A stretch of DNA of 64,000 nt. Source: Myxococcales bacterium. Lineage in GTDB: Bacteria > Myxococcota_A > Bradymonadia > REDH01. The notes under the pieces were generated by a model. That model saw only the letters and a list, made by a program, of their open reading frames with translations. It did no database searches and had not been told where the DNA came from. The translations under genes were made by a program, and so were the position numbers. Of this stretch, positions 11,601 through 26,600 are shown one piece after another (positions within the stretch are counted from its first letter, which is position 1; every line of letters starts with the position of its first letter). The DNA lies in NCBI GenBank assembly GCA_020633625.1, contig JACKDJ010000010.1, positions 1 to 64,000 on the forward strand. The letters are read 5' to 3'.

Positions 11601-13780
11601 TGCTGCCCGAGCAGGGTGTGATCGCGCCGACTGCTGCGGCGGTGTCGGTGTAGGCGAGGGCCGGACCGAGATCGACCCAGGTGCCGCTTGCATCGATCTC
11701 GACCTGGTAGCCGGTCGCGTACGACGTCACACCCCACTCGACACGGAGCAGCGGAGACGTCGTGCTGGCTGTCACGACGGGGGCCGCGGGCAACTCGACG
11801 CAGGCCTCGCTCACACACAACCCGTTCTCGCCGCACCGGAGACCCTCCGTCTCGCGAGGAGCACAGGCCCGCGTGTCGGTCATCGCCGTTCCGGCGCGGC
11901 ACAGCCCGGCGACGCAGTCGATCGGCACGGTCGTTCGGCTCTGGTCCGCCGTGGTCGCGCACTCGCTGGCCCACGCACACTCCGACCACTCACCGATGCT
12001 GTCGGTGCACTCGTCGACGTCGCTCTCTACGCACTCGCGGCCGACACAGACGCCGTCGGATTCGACGAAGCCGATGAGGCACTCGCCGCAAGCGGCGCTG
12101 GAGCCGAGCTCGCCCGGAATGCACACGCGGCTGTCGTCCTCGCAACGGATGTCGCTGCAGTTCGCGGGAACCTCGACGCACTCCGGCGACTCGAAGTCGA
12201 ATGTGCACTCGAGGGCGCCGCCGGCGCACGCCCACACCGCGCACGAGCCGCAGGCGTCGCCGATCTGGGTGGCGGTACCGGAGCATCCGCCACAGGCGTC
12301 GCGGGCGTCGTCGCCGGGGTCACCGCTGCAGCTCGACGCCTCGCCGTCGCAGGCTGTCACCCCGAGCGCGCAGACACCGCAAGCGGCCCCGACCACGCCG
12401 ACGCTGGGTCCGCACCCGCCGCAGTCGTTGAACGCGGCGCTGCCGAGGTCGCCTTCGCACGACACAGCCTCGCGGCCGACGCATCGATACGATCCGCTGC
12501 CGCAGGCACCGCACTCGGTCCCCGGTGCCGTCGGCAGCGTCGTCGAGCCTCCGCACGCGTTCAACGGTTCCTCGGCGTCCACGCACGCAGTGTCGTCGGC
12601 GCCATCGCAGACGACCACGCCCCCGTCTTCGCATGCCTCTCCGGGCCGTGGTGCCAGTGTGCCGCATCCTCCGCAGGCGTTGGTCTCTCCGTCGAAGCAC
12701 CGGATCCCGCCCTCCGCGCTGTCGTCGCAGTCCCAGTGGCCACGGTCGCCGCAGCCGCAGACGCCGATCGGCGCGCGCGCCAGCTCCCCGCACCCACCGC
12801 AGAGGTTTGCCTCGGGCGCGTTGCACGCGAGGGAGCCGGCCGCCGTGTCACAGACCAAGCGTCCGGCGCCGCACGCGCCCTCGCACGGCTCGCCGGGGTT
12901 GGCGGAGAGGCCTTCGAACACGAGCTCCCCGACACCGCCACACGCGTTCGACTCCGACGCCAACGCGCACGTGAGCGTCTCGCCGTCGACGCAGACCCAG
13001 ATGCCCGTCTCGCCACCGATCGCACACAGCGCCCGCGGTGCCGCCGGCAGTACCGAGCAGCCACCGCAGAGGTTTCCGCTCGTCGCCCCCTCACATGCGA
13101 GTCCACCTTCGCGGCAGACGGCGGTGCCGTCGCCGCACTCACCGCAGCGGTCGCCCGGCACGGCCTCGAGCTGCACGCAGCCACCGCAGACGTTTGGCGC
13201 GTCGGCGCCGGCGCAGACTACGGCCTCGGTGCCGTTGCAGACGACGGTGCCGGCACATCCGCACGCGCTCCCCGGGATCGCGTCGCGACCGTCGAGCGAC
13301 AGCGAGCCGACGCCGCCGCACGCGTTGTGCCCGGGCAAGACGTCCGGAGCGTCGATCTCGGCGTCCGCGTCGCCGACTTCGCCGGCATCGGCGTCGAGCA
13401 CATCGGGCGTGGTGTCGGTGACATCGAGGGCGCCATCGAGCCCGGCGTCCCCGACGGGGACCGGACCCACGTCGCCCCAGAAGTCCGTAGCGCCCTGTGT
13501 ACCGCAACCGGTGGCGCCGAGGAGGCCGGCACAGAACAGAGCGAAGGTCAGGTGCGCGAGCGCGGCGGTTCGTTGCGAGGTCATGGAGTCTCCCGGCGCG
13601 GCGACTGCCGGGCCTGTGGAGTCCCGTCGGAGGCGGGATCGGTGTGTTCAGAGCGCCTACAGCCTATAGCTCGTGACGCACCATGTCACGGGGGAGGCCG
13701 CTGAAATCCTGACCGAGGGAGTCCTGACACCGCGCGGCGCACCGGGCGGACCGGGGGACCGCCAGACGGGCCGGATCGCG

Positions 13781-14806
13781 TCAGTCTTCCGGTTTCCAGC
13801 CCGCCTCGCGATGCACGGGCCCGGGATCGGTCGGGTCTGGCGGCAGGCTCTGCAGGAACAGGTACAGCGAGCGGATGTCCACGTCGGTCATGTGCTTGAA
13901 GCACTCCCACGGCATCGCGCTGCCCTCGTACGGGCGCTCACCCGAAGTGAACCGGGCAAGGAACGCGTCTTCGCTCCAAGTGCGGATCCAGCCGTGCTCC
14001 GGGTCCGGAGTGAGGTTCGGGGGCGCGAACTCCATCGACGGGTCTGCGTCGTCGGGCATCGGCGGCACGCCGCCGGCGAACGAGTGAGAGGGCGTCCACG
14101 ACGAGAAGTCCGCCGGAAAGGTCGAGTGGCACGCGACGCAATTGCCGGGGCCCATCGCGATGTACCGGCCGCGCTCGACGCTGGGCGTGTCGCCCGCTGA
14201 TACGTTCGCGGGGGACTCCCACCCACGCATCGCCGGCGCGATGAACGGCTTCATCACCGTCCCCATGAGGACGCGACCGAGGACGGTGATCTCGCTTGGC
14301 TCGACGGCGCCGCCGCCGGCGGGGAGCGACCGGAGGTACGACATGATCGCGACCAGGTCGTGGTCGTTGAGGTTCGAAGCGACGACCATGAACAGCGCCG
14401 GTGTGCCGTCTGCGCGGATGCCGTATCGGATGATGCCGGCGAGCTCGGCGTCGGTCATCGCACCGATGCCGAAGGTCGGGTCCGAGGTGAGGTTGGCGGC
14501 GCGGAGGGTGCCGACCGGTCCAAACGGGATCTCGGTGCCGCCGACCGGCAGGAGCCCCGCGTACTCGCCCCGCGTGGACGACTTCAGGACGTCCACCGGG
14601 ACATGGCACGAGGCGCAGTGGGCAGACGAGTGGAACAGGTATGCGCCCTCTGCGATGACGGCAGGGTCTCGACTCGCCTCGAGCGCGACGGCCGGCGCGC
14701 TGAAGGTCGGCGGGAACGTCGCGGCGAAGAACGTCACAATACCCACGATGACGACGAGCACGCCGGCGAACGCGATGCCGGCGAACTTCAGCTTCCGGTT
14801 GGCCAT
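13781..14806 (-). CDS. Membrane-anchored diheme cytochrome c
   Basis: 341 residues from the ATG at 14806; the frame stays open far upstream on the minus strand, but that part is the shadow of the NRPS gene and lacks cytochrome features. Residues 10-29 form one N-terminal transmembrane anchor. Two heme-attachment motifs are present, CASCH at 64-68 and CVACH at 223-227, each followed by cytochrome-like segments (PNLTPDPEHGWI, VLGRVLMGT). This two-domain layout is common in small periplasmic electron carriers that serve dehydrogenases or oxidases. The gene starts 95 bp after the NRPS stop on the same strand, so cotranscription is possible; a role for the cytochrome in re-oxidising that protein's products would be speculative. 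Confidence 0.85.
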   Translation of the reverse strand: MANRKLKFAGIAFAGVLVVIVGIVTFFAATFPPTFSAPAVALEASRDPAVIAEGAYLFHSSAHCASCHVPVDVLKSSTRGEYAGLLPVGGTEIPFGPVGTLRAANLTSDPTFGIGAMTDAELAGIIRYGIRADGTPALFMVVASNLNDHDLVAIMSYLRSLPAGGGAVEPSEITVLGRVLMGTVMKPFIAPAMRGWESPANVSAGDTPSVERGRYIAMGPGNCVACHSTFPADFSSWTPSHSFAGGVPPMPDDADPSMEFAPPNLTPDPEHGWIRTWSEDAFLARFTSGERPYEGSAMPWECFKHMTDVDIRSLYLFLQSLPPDPTDPGPVHREAGWKPED

Positions 14807-14901
14807 GAGCGACCTCGGTTTGGCGAGTGTTTTCGCACACTGCCAGCCGCCGAGGAGGTTCGCAAGGGGAATCTTGGCGGGACCTCTCGGCTCCGCCACG
14901 C

Positions 14902-19539
<4,638 letters not shown>

Positions 19540-19562
19540 TGCGCGCTCTACATTGATGAGGT

Positions 19563-19594
19563 GGTCCCTTGCCGGGGACCTCGGCTGAGGCCGA
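19563..19594 (-). promoter_or_regulatory. Two small hairpins in the leader of the NRPS gene
   Basis: GGTCCC/GGGACC (19563-19568 with 19575-19580, 6-base loop) and TCGGC/GCCGA (19581-19585 with 19590-19594, 4-base loop) lie back to back, 24-55 bp upstream of the ATG. A locally AT-rich patch at 19636-19668 further upstream probably holds the divergent promoters, but I cannot pick out a convincing pair of hexamers. A regulatory role for the hairpins is inference. Confidence 0.35.
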
Positions 19595-19774
19595 TGTCTC
19601 GCAGGGCAGCCTAGCGTCAGATACTCGCGTCTGGAAGAAATTTATGCTGGAAATTCAGGTAGATAAACGCTCACATCGGGGGGCGGGTCGGCCCCTGTGC
19701 GGAGGCGTAGGGGCAGCGCGCACCCTCACTCCGAAGCTGCCTGCGCGCCGCTCTCGCGCTATAGGGTGTCTGCC

Positions 19775-20626
19775 ATGAGGACCGAGAAGCCCCCACTCGA
19801 CCTGCTGTCCGCGGCCCTCGTCGTCGCGATCGCCGCGTGCGGCACGGGCGCCGCGCCTCCGGTCGCCGCGGCCGGCGGCGGTCCGTCGCCGGCCCCTCCG
19901 GCCGGCAGTGTGGACCCTGCGGCCCCGGTGGTGGCCGAGGCGGCCGACCGTTCCGCGCGGCCCGCCGACGCCGCGCAAGTGACGGCGTTCGGCGACGGAT
20001 TCGACGGCGAATCCCTCGACGGACGCTGGGAGATCGTGAACGGCGAGCTGGCCGACATCGCGGTCGGGCAGGGCGAGCTGACGATCCGACCGCTCCGCTA
20101 CAGCGTGTGGTTCCACGCCGAGGCGGGGCCCGGGGTGGTGACACCGGTCACGGGCGACTTCGCGATGACGACGCGGGTTCGGGCGCGGAGCACTCGGACC
20201 CCCGACCGACCGGTGGCCTCGAACTTCCAGTTCGGCGGGCTGATCGCGCGCGACCCCGCGTCGCGCTCGGCGAGCAGCTCAGAGAACTACGTCTTCACCG
20301 TGGTCGGCTACCGCGGCGACTACCTCTCGGCCGAGACGAAGAGCACCGACGACGACCTGTCGACGGTCGACGGGCCGCCGTGGTCTAGCGGAGACGCAGA
20401 GCTGCGGCTCTGTCGCGTCGGCGACGACTTTCACCTGCTGATCCGCGAGATCGGCGCGACTCGGTGGACCGACGCGATCACGTACCGCCGGTCGGACCTC
20501 CCGGCGACGCTCGATGTCGGGCCGATCGCATACACATACACCGACGACGTGGACCTGACGGCGCGGTTCGACTTCGTCGAGCTCTCGCCCGTGTCCTCGG
20601 TCGAGGACTGCCGAAGGAGCGAATGA
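19775..20626 (+). CDS. Lipoprotein with concanavalin-like (DUF1349-type) beta domain
   Basis: 283 residues from the ATG at 19775, chosen because it opens a signal peptide ending AIAAC (lipidated Cys near residue 22). A low-complexity Ala/Pro/Gly linker follows. Residues about 68-275 are a beta-rich domain: FDGESLDGRWEIVNG is the usual opening of the DUF1349/LamG-like jelly roll, then alternating strands with GGLIARDP and FDFVELSP. Similar domains occur twice in the large surface protein at 23678-27430, so this may be a related carbohydrate- or surface-binding module. The stop overlaps the next start as ATGA, so the following acyltransferase gene is coupled to it. Confidence 0.7.
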   Translation: MRTEKPPLDLLSAALVVAIAACGTGAAPPVAAAGGGPSPAPPAGSVDPAAPVVAEAADRSARPADAAQVTAFGDGFDGESLDGRWEIVNGELADIAVGQGELTIRPLRYSVWFHAEAGPGVVTPVTGDFAMTTRVRARSTRTPDRPVASNFQFGGLIARDPASRSASSSENYVFTVVGYRGDYLSAETKSTDDDLSTVDGPPWSSGDAELRLCRVGDDFHLLIREIGATRWTDAITYRRSDLPATLDVGPIAYTYTDDVDLTARFDFVELSPVSSVEDCRRSE

Positions 20627-21717
20627 TCCAGGTCGAGTTCCGACCGATCCTCGAGCTGAGCGCCGACGAGCTCGCCTCTTGGCGATCGCTCGAGGATCGC
20701 GCGATCGAGGGCAACGCGTTCATGTCGGCGGACTTCGTTGTTCCAGCGCTCAAGCACCTGGTCGCGGGCCGCCCTGCGCGCATCCTGGTGGCGCGAGAGC
20801 GGGACCGCTGGCTGGCGGCCGTGCCGGTGGAGCTGCGTCCGGCGAGCGTGCGCGTCCCGTTTCCCCACCTGCGGACCGTTTGGTGCGAGCACTCGTATCT
20901 GGGGGGCCCACTCGTCGATCGCGACGGTGGCGGTGCGGGCCTCGAGGCGCTGCTCCGCTGGTTGCACACGCGGCGGCGGCTCTGGGGCGCGCTCGAGCTG
21001 CTGCAGAGACCGGCCGACGGCCCGGTCGACGAGGCGCTTCGGGCGGCGATGGACGCGGTGGGCCTGCGCTGGGTCGAGTACATGTCGTGGGTCCGCGCTA
21101 CCGCCGTGCCAGAGAGCACACAGGGGATTCTCGAGCGCTGGTCGCGCAATCAGCGCAAGAAGCTGAAGCGGTCGCGGACGAGGCTCGGCGAACACGGACC
21201 GCTCACCTTTCGGACCATTTGGAACGGCAGCGGCTACGAGCCGAGCGTCGACACGTTCCTCGAGCTCGAGTCGATGGGGTGGAAGGGCGAGCAGCAGTCC
21301 GCGATGCGGTCCGCGGTTAACCGCGAGGCGTTCTTTCGCGAGATGCTCGACAACTTCGGTGCGCGACGAAACAGCTACGTCTCGCAGCTCGCGATCGGCG
21401 ACCGCGTCATCGCGACCAGCGTCAACCTCGTATCGGGGCGCGAGGGGTACGGTTTCAAGCTCGGCTGGGACATGCAGTTCGCCGAAAACTCTCCGGGCAC
21501 CACCCACGAGTTCGAGTACATCCTCGCTACGCGCGAGCAGTACGCTCCCAGACTCGACCGGATCGACGCGACGTCGGACCCGGGGTCGTTCGTCGACGCG
21601 ATCTGGCCGGACCGCCGCGCGATCGCGTCGGGTGCGATCGCGAGCGGCAGGACCGCGGCAGCTGCGTTGCTCGCGATGCGGAAGGCTCGGGCGCTTCGCA
21701 AGCGAATGGCGGCGTGA
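20623..21717 (+). CDS. CelD/FemAB-like GNAT acyltransferase, copy 1
   Basis: 364 residues; the ATG at 20623 sits 5 bases after GGAG and overlaps the previous stop. The protein belongs to the double-GNAT CelD/BcsL type (Acetyltransf_6): an N-terminal half with AVPVELRP and SYLGGPLV, a basic WSRNQRKKLKRSRTRLGE helix before the second half, and the family's FLELESMGWKGEQQSA followed by a C-terminal acceptor fold (VIATSVNLVSGREGYGFKLG). Relatives acylate sugars or peptides in cellulose, exopolysaccharide and cell-wall synthesis. Its substrate here is unknown. A second, divergent member starts 4 bp before the end of this gene, and the pair may work together. Confidence 0.75.
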   Translation: MIQVEFRPILELSADELASWRSLEDRAIEGNAFMSADFVVPALKHLVAGRPARILVARERDRWLAAVPVELRPASVRVPFPHLRTVWCEHSYLGGPLVDRDGGGAGLEALLRWLHTRRRLWGALELLQRPADGPVDEALRAAMDAVGLRWVEYMSWVRATAVPESTQGILERWSRNQRKKLKRSRTRLGEHGPLTFRTIWNGSGYEPSVDTFLELESMGWKGEQQSAMRSAVNREAFFREMLDNFGARRNSYVSQLAIGDRVIATSVNLVSGREGYGFKLGWDMQFAENSPGTTHEFEYILATREQYAPRLDRIDATSDPGSFVDAIWPDRRAIASGAIASGRTAAAALLAMRKARALRKRMAA

Positions 21718-22793
21718 GCGAGGCCACCGTCGACGTGCACCGCGACCTCGCGCCGCTGCTCGACGGGCGGTGGGACGCTCTGGTCGCCGCTTCGGCGCAC
21801 GACACGGTCTTCTTGCGCTCCGAGTGGTTGCTCGCGTGGGCCGAGACCCTGGGCGACGGACTGCCCGTATGGATTTGTTCCGCAGAGATCGCCGGCAACC
21901 GTGGAGCGATCGCGCTCTCCGGTGAGGCGAGCAAGCGCGAGATGTTGGGCCGCGGCCCATCCGACTACCTCGACGTGGTCGTCGCCGCGGGAGACGAAGC
22001 GGGGCGGGCGGCGGTGCTGCGCACACTCTTGGACCGCGCGCTTCGCGAGGCGCCCGCGATCACGCTCACAGGGCTGGTGGCCGACGTCGGGACGCCCGCC
22101 CGCCTTCGTGGGCTCGACGGCAGCTGGGTGACGACGCTGCGCTCGGTCCCTGCGCCCACGATGGACATGGACGCGGCGCCGGCGGCGCTTCGGAAGAAGA
22201 GCATCCGTCGGCACACAAACGGGCTGCGTCGCCTGGGAGACGTGCAGGTGGAGGTCGCGACGAGTCCAAACGCGATCGCGGCGGCACTGCCGGCGCTGTT
22301 CGACCTTCATGTGAGGAGGTGGGCGGGCACCTCGACGCCGAGCTTGTTTCTGGATCCGCGGCAGCGTGCGTTCTACGAGCGGGTCGTCGCGCGTTTCGGC
22401 GTTGGGGGCCCGTTGCGCCTGCTGACCGTGACGCTGGATGGCCGCCCCGTAGCCGCCCACTTCGGGATGCTCCACCGCGGGATCTACACCTGGTACAAGC
22501 CGGCGTTCGACCCGGACCTGGCGGCGACCTCCCCCGGCGAAGTGCTCCTGGGGGCGCTGATCGAGGACGCGCTCGCCTGCGGGGCACACGAACTCGACTT
22601 CACGGTCGGCGACGAGCCGTTCAAGCTGCGCTTCGCGACTCGCGTCCGGCGCGTGGTCGACCTGCACGTGACCGCGTCGCCCGGTCGTGCGCTGGGGATG
22701 CGTGGTTACCTGCGCGTGCGCGACGCGGCGAAGCGACGGCTCGAGGAGAGCGGTCGCTGGGACACGCTGCGCAAGGCGCTGCGGCGGAGCTAG
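21714..22793 (+). CDS. CelD/FemAB-like GNAT acyltransferase, copy 2
   Basis: 359 residues, starting with GTG in a GTGA overlap. Same fold family as the gene before it: FLRSEWLLAWAETLGDG near the N-terminus, the basic LRKKSIRRHTNGLRRLGD helix in the middle, then FDLHVRRWAG, PVAAHFGMLHRGIYTWYKPAFDP and an FTVGDEPFKLRFATR end, all typical of Acetyltransf_6 proteins. The two copies are clearly diverged, so this is an old duplication or two separate recruitments. Function probably concerns acylation of an envelope or storage glycan; substrate not readable from sequence. No transmembrane segment; cytoplasmic. Confidence 0.75.
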   Translation: MSEATVDVHRDLAPLLDGRWDALVAASAHDTVFLRSEWLLAWAETLGDGLPVWICSAEIAGNRGAIALSGEASKREMLGRGPSDYLDVVVAAGDEAGRAAVLRTLLDRALREAPAITLTGLVADVGTPARLRGLDGSWVTTLRSVPAPTMDMDAAPAALRKKSIRRHTNGLRRLGDVQVEVATSPNAIAAALPALFDLHVRRWAGTSTPSLFLDPRQRAFYERVVARFGVGGPLRLLTVTLDGRPVAAHFGMLHRGIYTWYKPAFDPDLAATSPGEVLLGALIEDALACGAHELDFTVGDEPFKLRFATRVRRVVDLHVTASPGRALGMRGYLRVRDAAKRRLEESGRWDTLRKALRRS

Positions 22794-22869
22794 GCGGTAT
22801 CGCAGATCGGAGTGGTGCGGCGGCACCGGCTGTGGCATCGAGGCCGGAGCCTTCTGTCCGAGACCGCCG

Positions 22870-23697
22870 ATGGCAACCGATCGCATCAGTCCAACCGCCC
22901 ACTACACGTCGTACGTGTGGGTTCGGGCGGGGTTGTCTCCCCCGGAGCTCGGCACGCCGCGAGGCAGGCGCTACCACGCGGCGCTCGCTCCGTTCGACGC
23001 GCTGTTCGGACCGCGGGTCGGGGCAGGTCTCGAGCAACAGCTCCTGCTGCGCCACAGGGCCATTGACGCCGAGGTCGAGCGCGCGATCGCCGGAGGCGCG
23101 CGACAAGTGCTCGAGGTGGCGGCCGGTCTGTCGGGGCGCGCGATTCGGCTCGGGGAGCGCCATCCGGAGGTGCGGTTCGTCGAGGCAGATCTGCCCGACA
23201 TGGCAGCGCAGAAGCGGCGGCTGCTCGCGTCGCTGCCGGGGCGGCGCGTCCCAGACGTCGTGGACGTCGATGCTCTCGCGACCGATGGGCCGCTGAGCCT
23301 CTCGGCGGTCGCGGCGGCTCAGTTCGACACGGGCGCGCCGATCGTCGTCATCACCGAGGGGTTGCTGAGCTACCTCCCGTGGCCGGCGGTGCAGTCGATC
23401 TGGCGTCGCGTCGCGTCGCTGCCGTTTCCAGTCGTGGACTACCTGAGCGACGTCCACCTAGGCGATGAGGTCGGCCAGTTCGCGGCGGTGCGGGCGTTCA
23501 TCTCCGGGCTGTCGCTATTTGCGCGCGGGCAGGTCTACCTGCACCACGCCAATCTCGCCGAGGCGGTCGAGATGGCGCGCGGCTGCGGGTTCGCATCGGC
23601 TGATGCGCCAGACGCGCGCCTGCTGGTGGGCGAGCCGACGCGCGGCGGTGCGAGGGTTCGCGTGCTGCGCTGTAAGACTACCGCGACGCGCGACTAG
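22870..23697 (+). CDS. LCM/PPM-family SAM-dependent methyltransferase
   Basis: 275 residues from the ATG at 22870. The fold of leucine-carboxyl-methyltransferase-like proteins (PF04072 type) is seen: an N-terminal helical cap, then the SAM-binding VLEVAAGLSGRAIRLGERHP (about 79-98), FVEADLPDM (acidic end of beta-2), and VVITEGLLSYL, the family's most characteristic segment. Bacterial members methylate carboxyl groups or polyketide-type substrates, and many are uncharacterised. It lies 76 bp behind the CelD-type pair and may belong to the same unit. Its last 20 bp overlap the end of the convergent surface-protein gene. Confidence 0.82.
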   Translation: MATDRISPTAHYTSYVWVRAGLSPPELGTPRGRRYHAALAPFDALFGPRVGAGLEQQLLLRHRAIDAEVERAIAGGARQVLEVAAGLSGRAIRLGERHPEVRFVEADLPDMAAQKRRLLASLPGRRVPDVVDVDALATDGPLSLSAVAAAQFDTGAPIVVITEGLLSYLPWPAVQSIWRRVASLPFPVVDYLSDVHLGDEVGQFAAVRAFISGLSLFARGQVYLHHANLAEAVEMARGCGFASADAPDARLLVGEPTRGGARVRVLRCKTTATRD

Positions 23698-26600
23698 CGG
23701 CCGGGGCGCCCGTCGCGGCATGGGTCCGCCGCCGACGGAACGCGACGACGAGGCCGACGCCGACGAGCCAGATGGCCGCGGGGCGAGGGGTCGGCGCCGC
23801 GGAGCAGCCGAACAGGCCCTTGCCTTTACCCCCGTCGTCGGAGTCTTCGGCGCCCTCCGAGCTGTCGCCGCCGGCATCGCTGCCGCCGGCATCGCTGCCG
23901 CCGGCATCGCTGCCGCCGGCATCGCTGCCGCCGGCATCGCTGCCGCCGGCATCGCCGTCGCCCGCATCGCTCCCGCCTGCGTCCGCGCCTGCATCGGATC
24001 CCGGCTCCACGCCGGGTGGGCAGCCATCGTCGTCGCCGGCGGGCGCGAACACGTCGGGGCACGCGTCGCAGACGTCGCCGATCCCGTCGCCGTCTCGGTC
24101 GAAGATCAGCCCCACGCTCAAGGGGTCCGTCGGGTCGGTCGGCGGCTCGCTCATGCGCTCGAAGCCGTCGCCCGAGCAGTCGCCGTCGGTGTCGATGAGG
24201 CGCGGATCGGTCTCGCCCTCGTCGACGACGCCGTTCGCGTTCAGGTCCTCGCCGGGCGAGCAGAGGTACGTTCCGGCGGTGTCGAACAGCGGGAACTCCG
24301 GGTTTCCGTCGCACAGGTCGTCACCGTCGGTGTCGGCGTTCCGCGGGTCGGTCTCGTCGTCGTCGACCACACCGTCTCCGTTCGCGTCCTCGATCGAGTT
24401 CGGGATGGTGTCGCCGTCGATGTCGTCGTCGCAGGCGTCGCCGATGTGGTCACCGTCGAGGTCTTCCTGCTCGGGATTCGCGGCGTCCGGGCAGTTGTCG
24501 ATGGAGTCGCGGAGGCCGTCGCCGTCGGGGTCTTCGGTGGCGCACGCGTTGGAGCAGCGGTCGCCGTTGTCGGTGTTCCCGTCGTCGCACTCCTCGCCGG
24601 CGTCGAGGACGCCGTCGCCGCAGTGGGCGTCGCGGCAGTCGGTCCGGCACCAGTCGGGGAGGGTATCGTCGTTGCCGACGCCGCGGTCGCACTCTTCGCC
24701 GTCGTCGACGACGAAGTCCCCGCAGCGGGGGAGGGTGCAGCCGGGGCGGCACGCGTTGGGTTCGGTCTCGGAGTTGCCGTCGCCGTCGTCGCACTCCTCG
24801 TTCGGCTGCGTGACTCCGTCGCCGCAGAACTCCCACCGGCAGGTCGCGGAGCAGCCGTCGGCGTCGTCGGTGTTTCCGTCGTCGCACTGCTCGGAGGTCT
24901 GGACGATGTGATCGCCGCAGCGCTCGACGACGCAGAGCGCGTCGCAGCCGTCGTTCGGGACGACGTTTCCGTCGTCGCAGCCCTCGCCGGGCTGCTCGAT
25001 GCCGTCACCGCACCGCTCGACGTGGCAGACACCGGAGCACCCGTCGAAGTCGATGGTGTTTCCGTCGTCGCACTCCTCACCGATGCCCATCTGCCGGATC
25101 GCGTCGCCGCAGACCTCGGCGCGGCAGCGTGAGTCGCAGCCGTCGTCGCTGCGCGTGTTCCCGTCGTCGCAGGCCTCTCCGGTCTGGATGATTCCGTCGC
25201 CGCAGACCTCGATTCGGCAGGTCGGCGAGCAGCCGTCGTTGGGCAGCTCGTTTCCGTCGTCGCACGCCTCGCCGGGCTGGAGGGTGCCGTCGCCGCAGCC
25301 CTCGCGGCGGCAGAAGGCGTTGCACCCGTCGAGGTCCGTGTGGTTTCCGTCGTCGCACTCCTCGCCGTCGTCGACGACGCTGTCGCCGCAGCGGCTGTGG
25401 CTGCAGCTCGACTCGGGGACGCGGCCGACGACTCGGTCGCAAGTCCACGTGACCTCTGTGCGGCAGGTCGCCGAGCACCCGTCGCCGGCGGTCTCGTTGC
25501 CGTCGTCGCAGGTCTCCTCTCCGGCGACGTATCCATCGCCGCAGTCCTCGAGGACAACGTTGGAGTAGGTGATCTCCGACAGCCACTCGTTGCGCTTGCC
25601 GCAGATGCCGATCCCGGCGTGGCCGGCGCGCGGTAGGGCGACTTCGGTGCCGCCTGCCGGCCCGTGGACCGTCCAGGTGCGGCCGTCGTGCGAGTAGGAC
25701 TCCGTGAACACGTTGCCGCGGCGCTCGAGCCGCGCCCAGATCGGCTCACCGATCGAGTCCTGCCACTGCGTCGCGGTGATCTCGGTGTGCCACTCGTTCG
25801 CGACGGGGCGGTAGTAGAGGTAGTCGAGCCCCTCGTAGTTGATCGACTGGTTGAACATCCGCGAGCCGGGCGTGAAGTCGGCCCGGAACATCGTCAGGGC
25901 CTTCGTCCACTGCTGCAGGTAGCCGGAGTAGCTGGTCACGCGGACCGTCAGCCGGAAGTCGCCGTTCACGGGGCGATGCACGAAGTGGAAGCTGTCTTCG
26001 GCGAAGAAGACGTCCGTGCCGGTGCCCTTGACCGCCCACGTGTCGACGGTCGCGTCGTATCGCGCGGACCCGGGGCGCTCTGCGCTGACGGGACCGATGT
26101 CTTGCGAGCTCCAGCCGGGCGGGAGGCCGGAGTTCGTGTAGGCTGTCGTGTTGAAGTTCCGGATCGTGTCGACGGTGCTGTGGCCGCGCGCGTCGGTCGC
26201 GGTGATCTCGACCTGGTGCGGGGCGCCGCTGAGCAGCTCGTTCAGGACGATCTCGTGTCGGGTGCGCGCGTCTGCCGGGCCCTCGATCGTGTGCTCGTAC
26301 GCGTTGATGTCGTAGCGGACCGACACGGTGGCGGGCTCATCGGTGCGGAAGCGGAGCGTCGCCCCGTGGTACGAGACGGCGGCCGTCTCGAACGCGGAGA
26401 TGACGGGGCCAACGGTGTCTGGCGGGGTCGTCGTGAGGGTCGCGTCCGGGCGATCCGTGCGGTTGCCGGCGCGGTCGGTGACGCGGATGCGGTAGTGGTA
26501 CGGGGTCTCCGTCGTGAGCCCGTCGACGCGGACGTAGTGCTCGGTCTGCAGCGTCGCGCTCGACGAGTCCGTGCCGTACGCGGTCGTCGGGCCGAGGGAG

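Noticed and set aside
11002..13704. 900-residue plus-strand frame opposite the FGE-like lipoprotein
   Set aside because: No start context, Arg/Ala/Val-rich without motifs, and the minus-strand gene has a signal peptide and recognisable domains.
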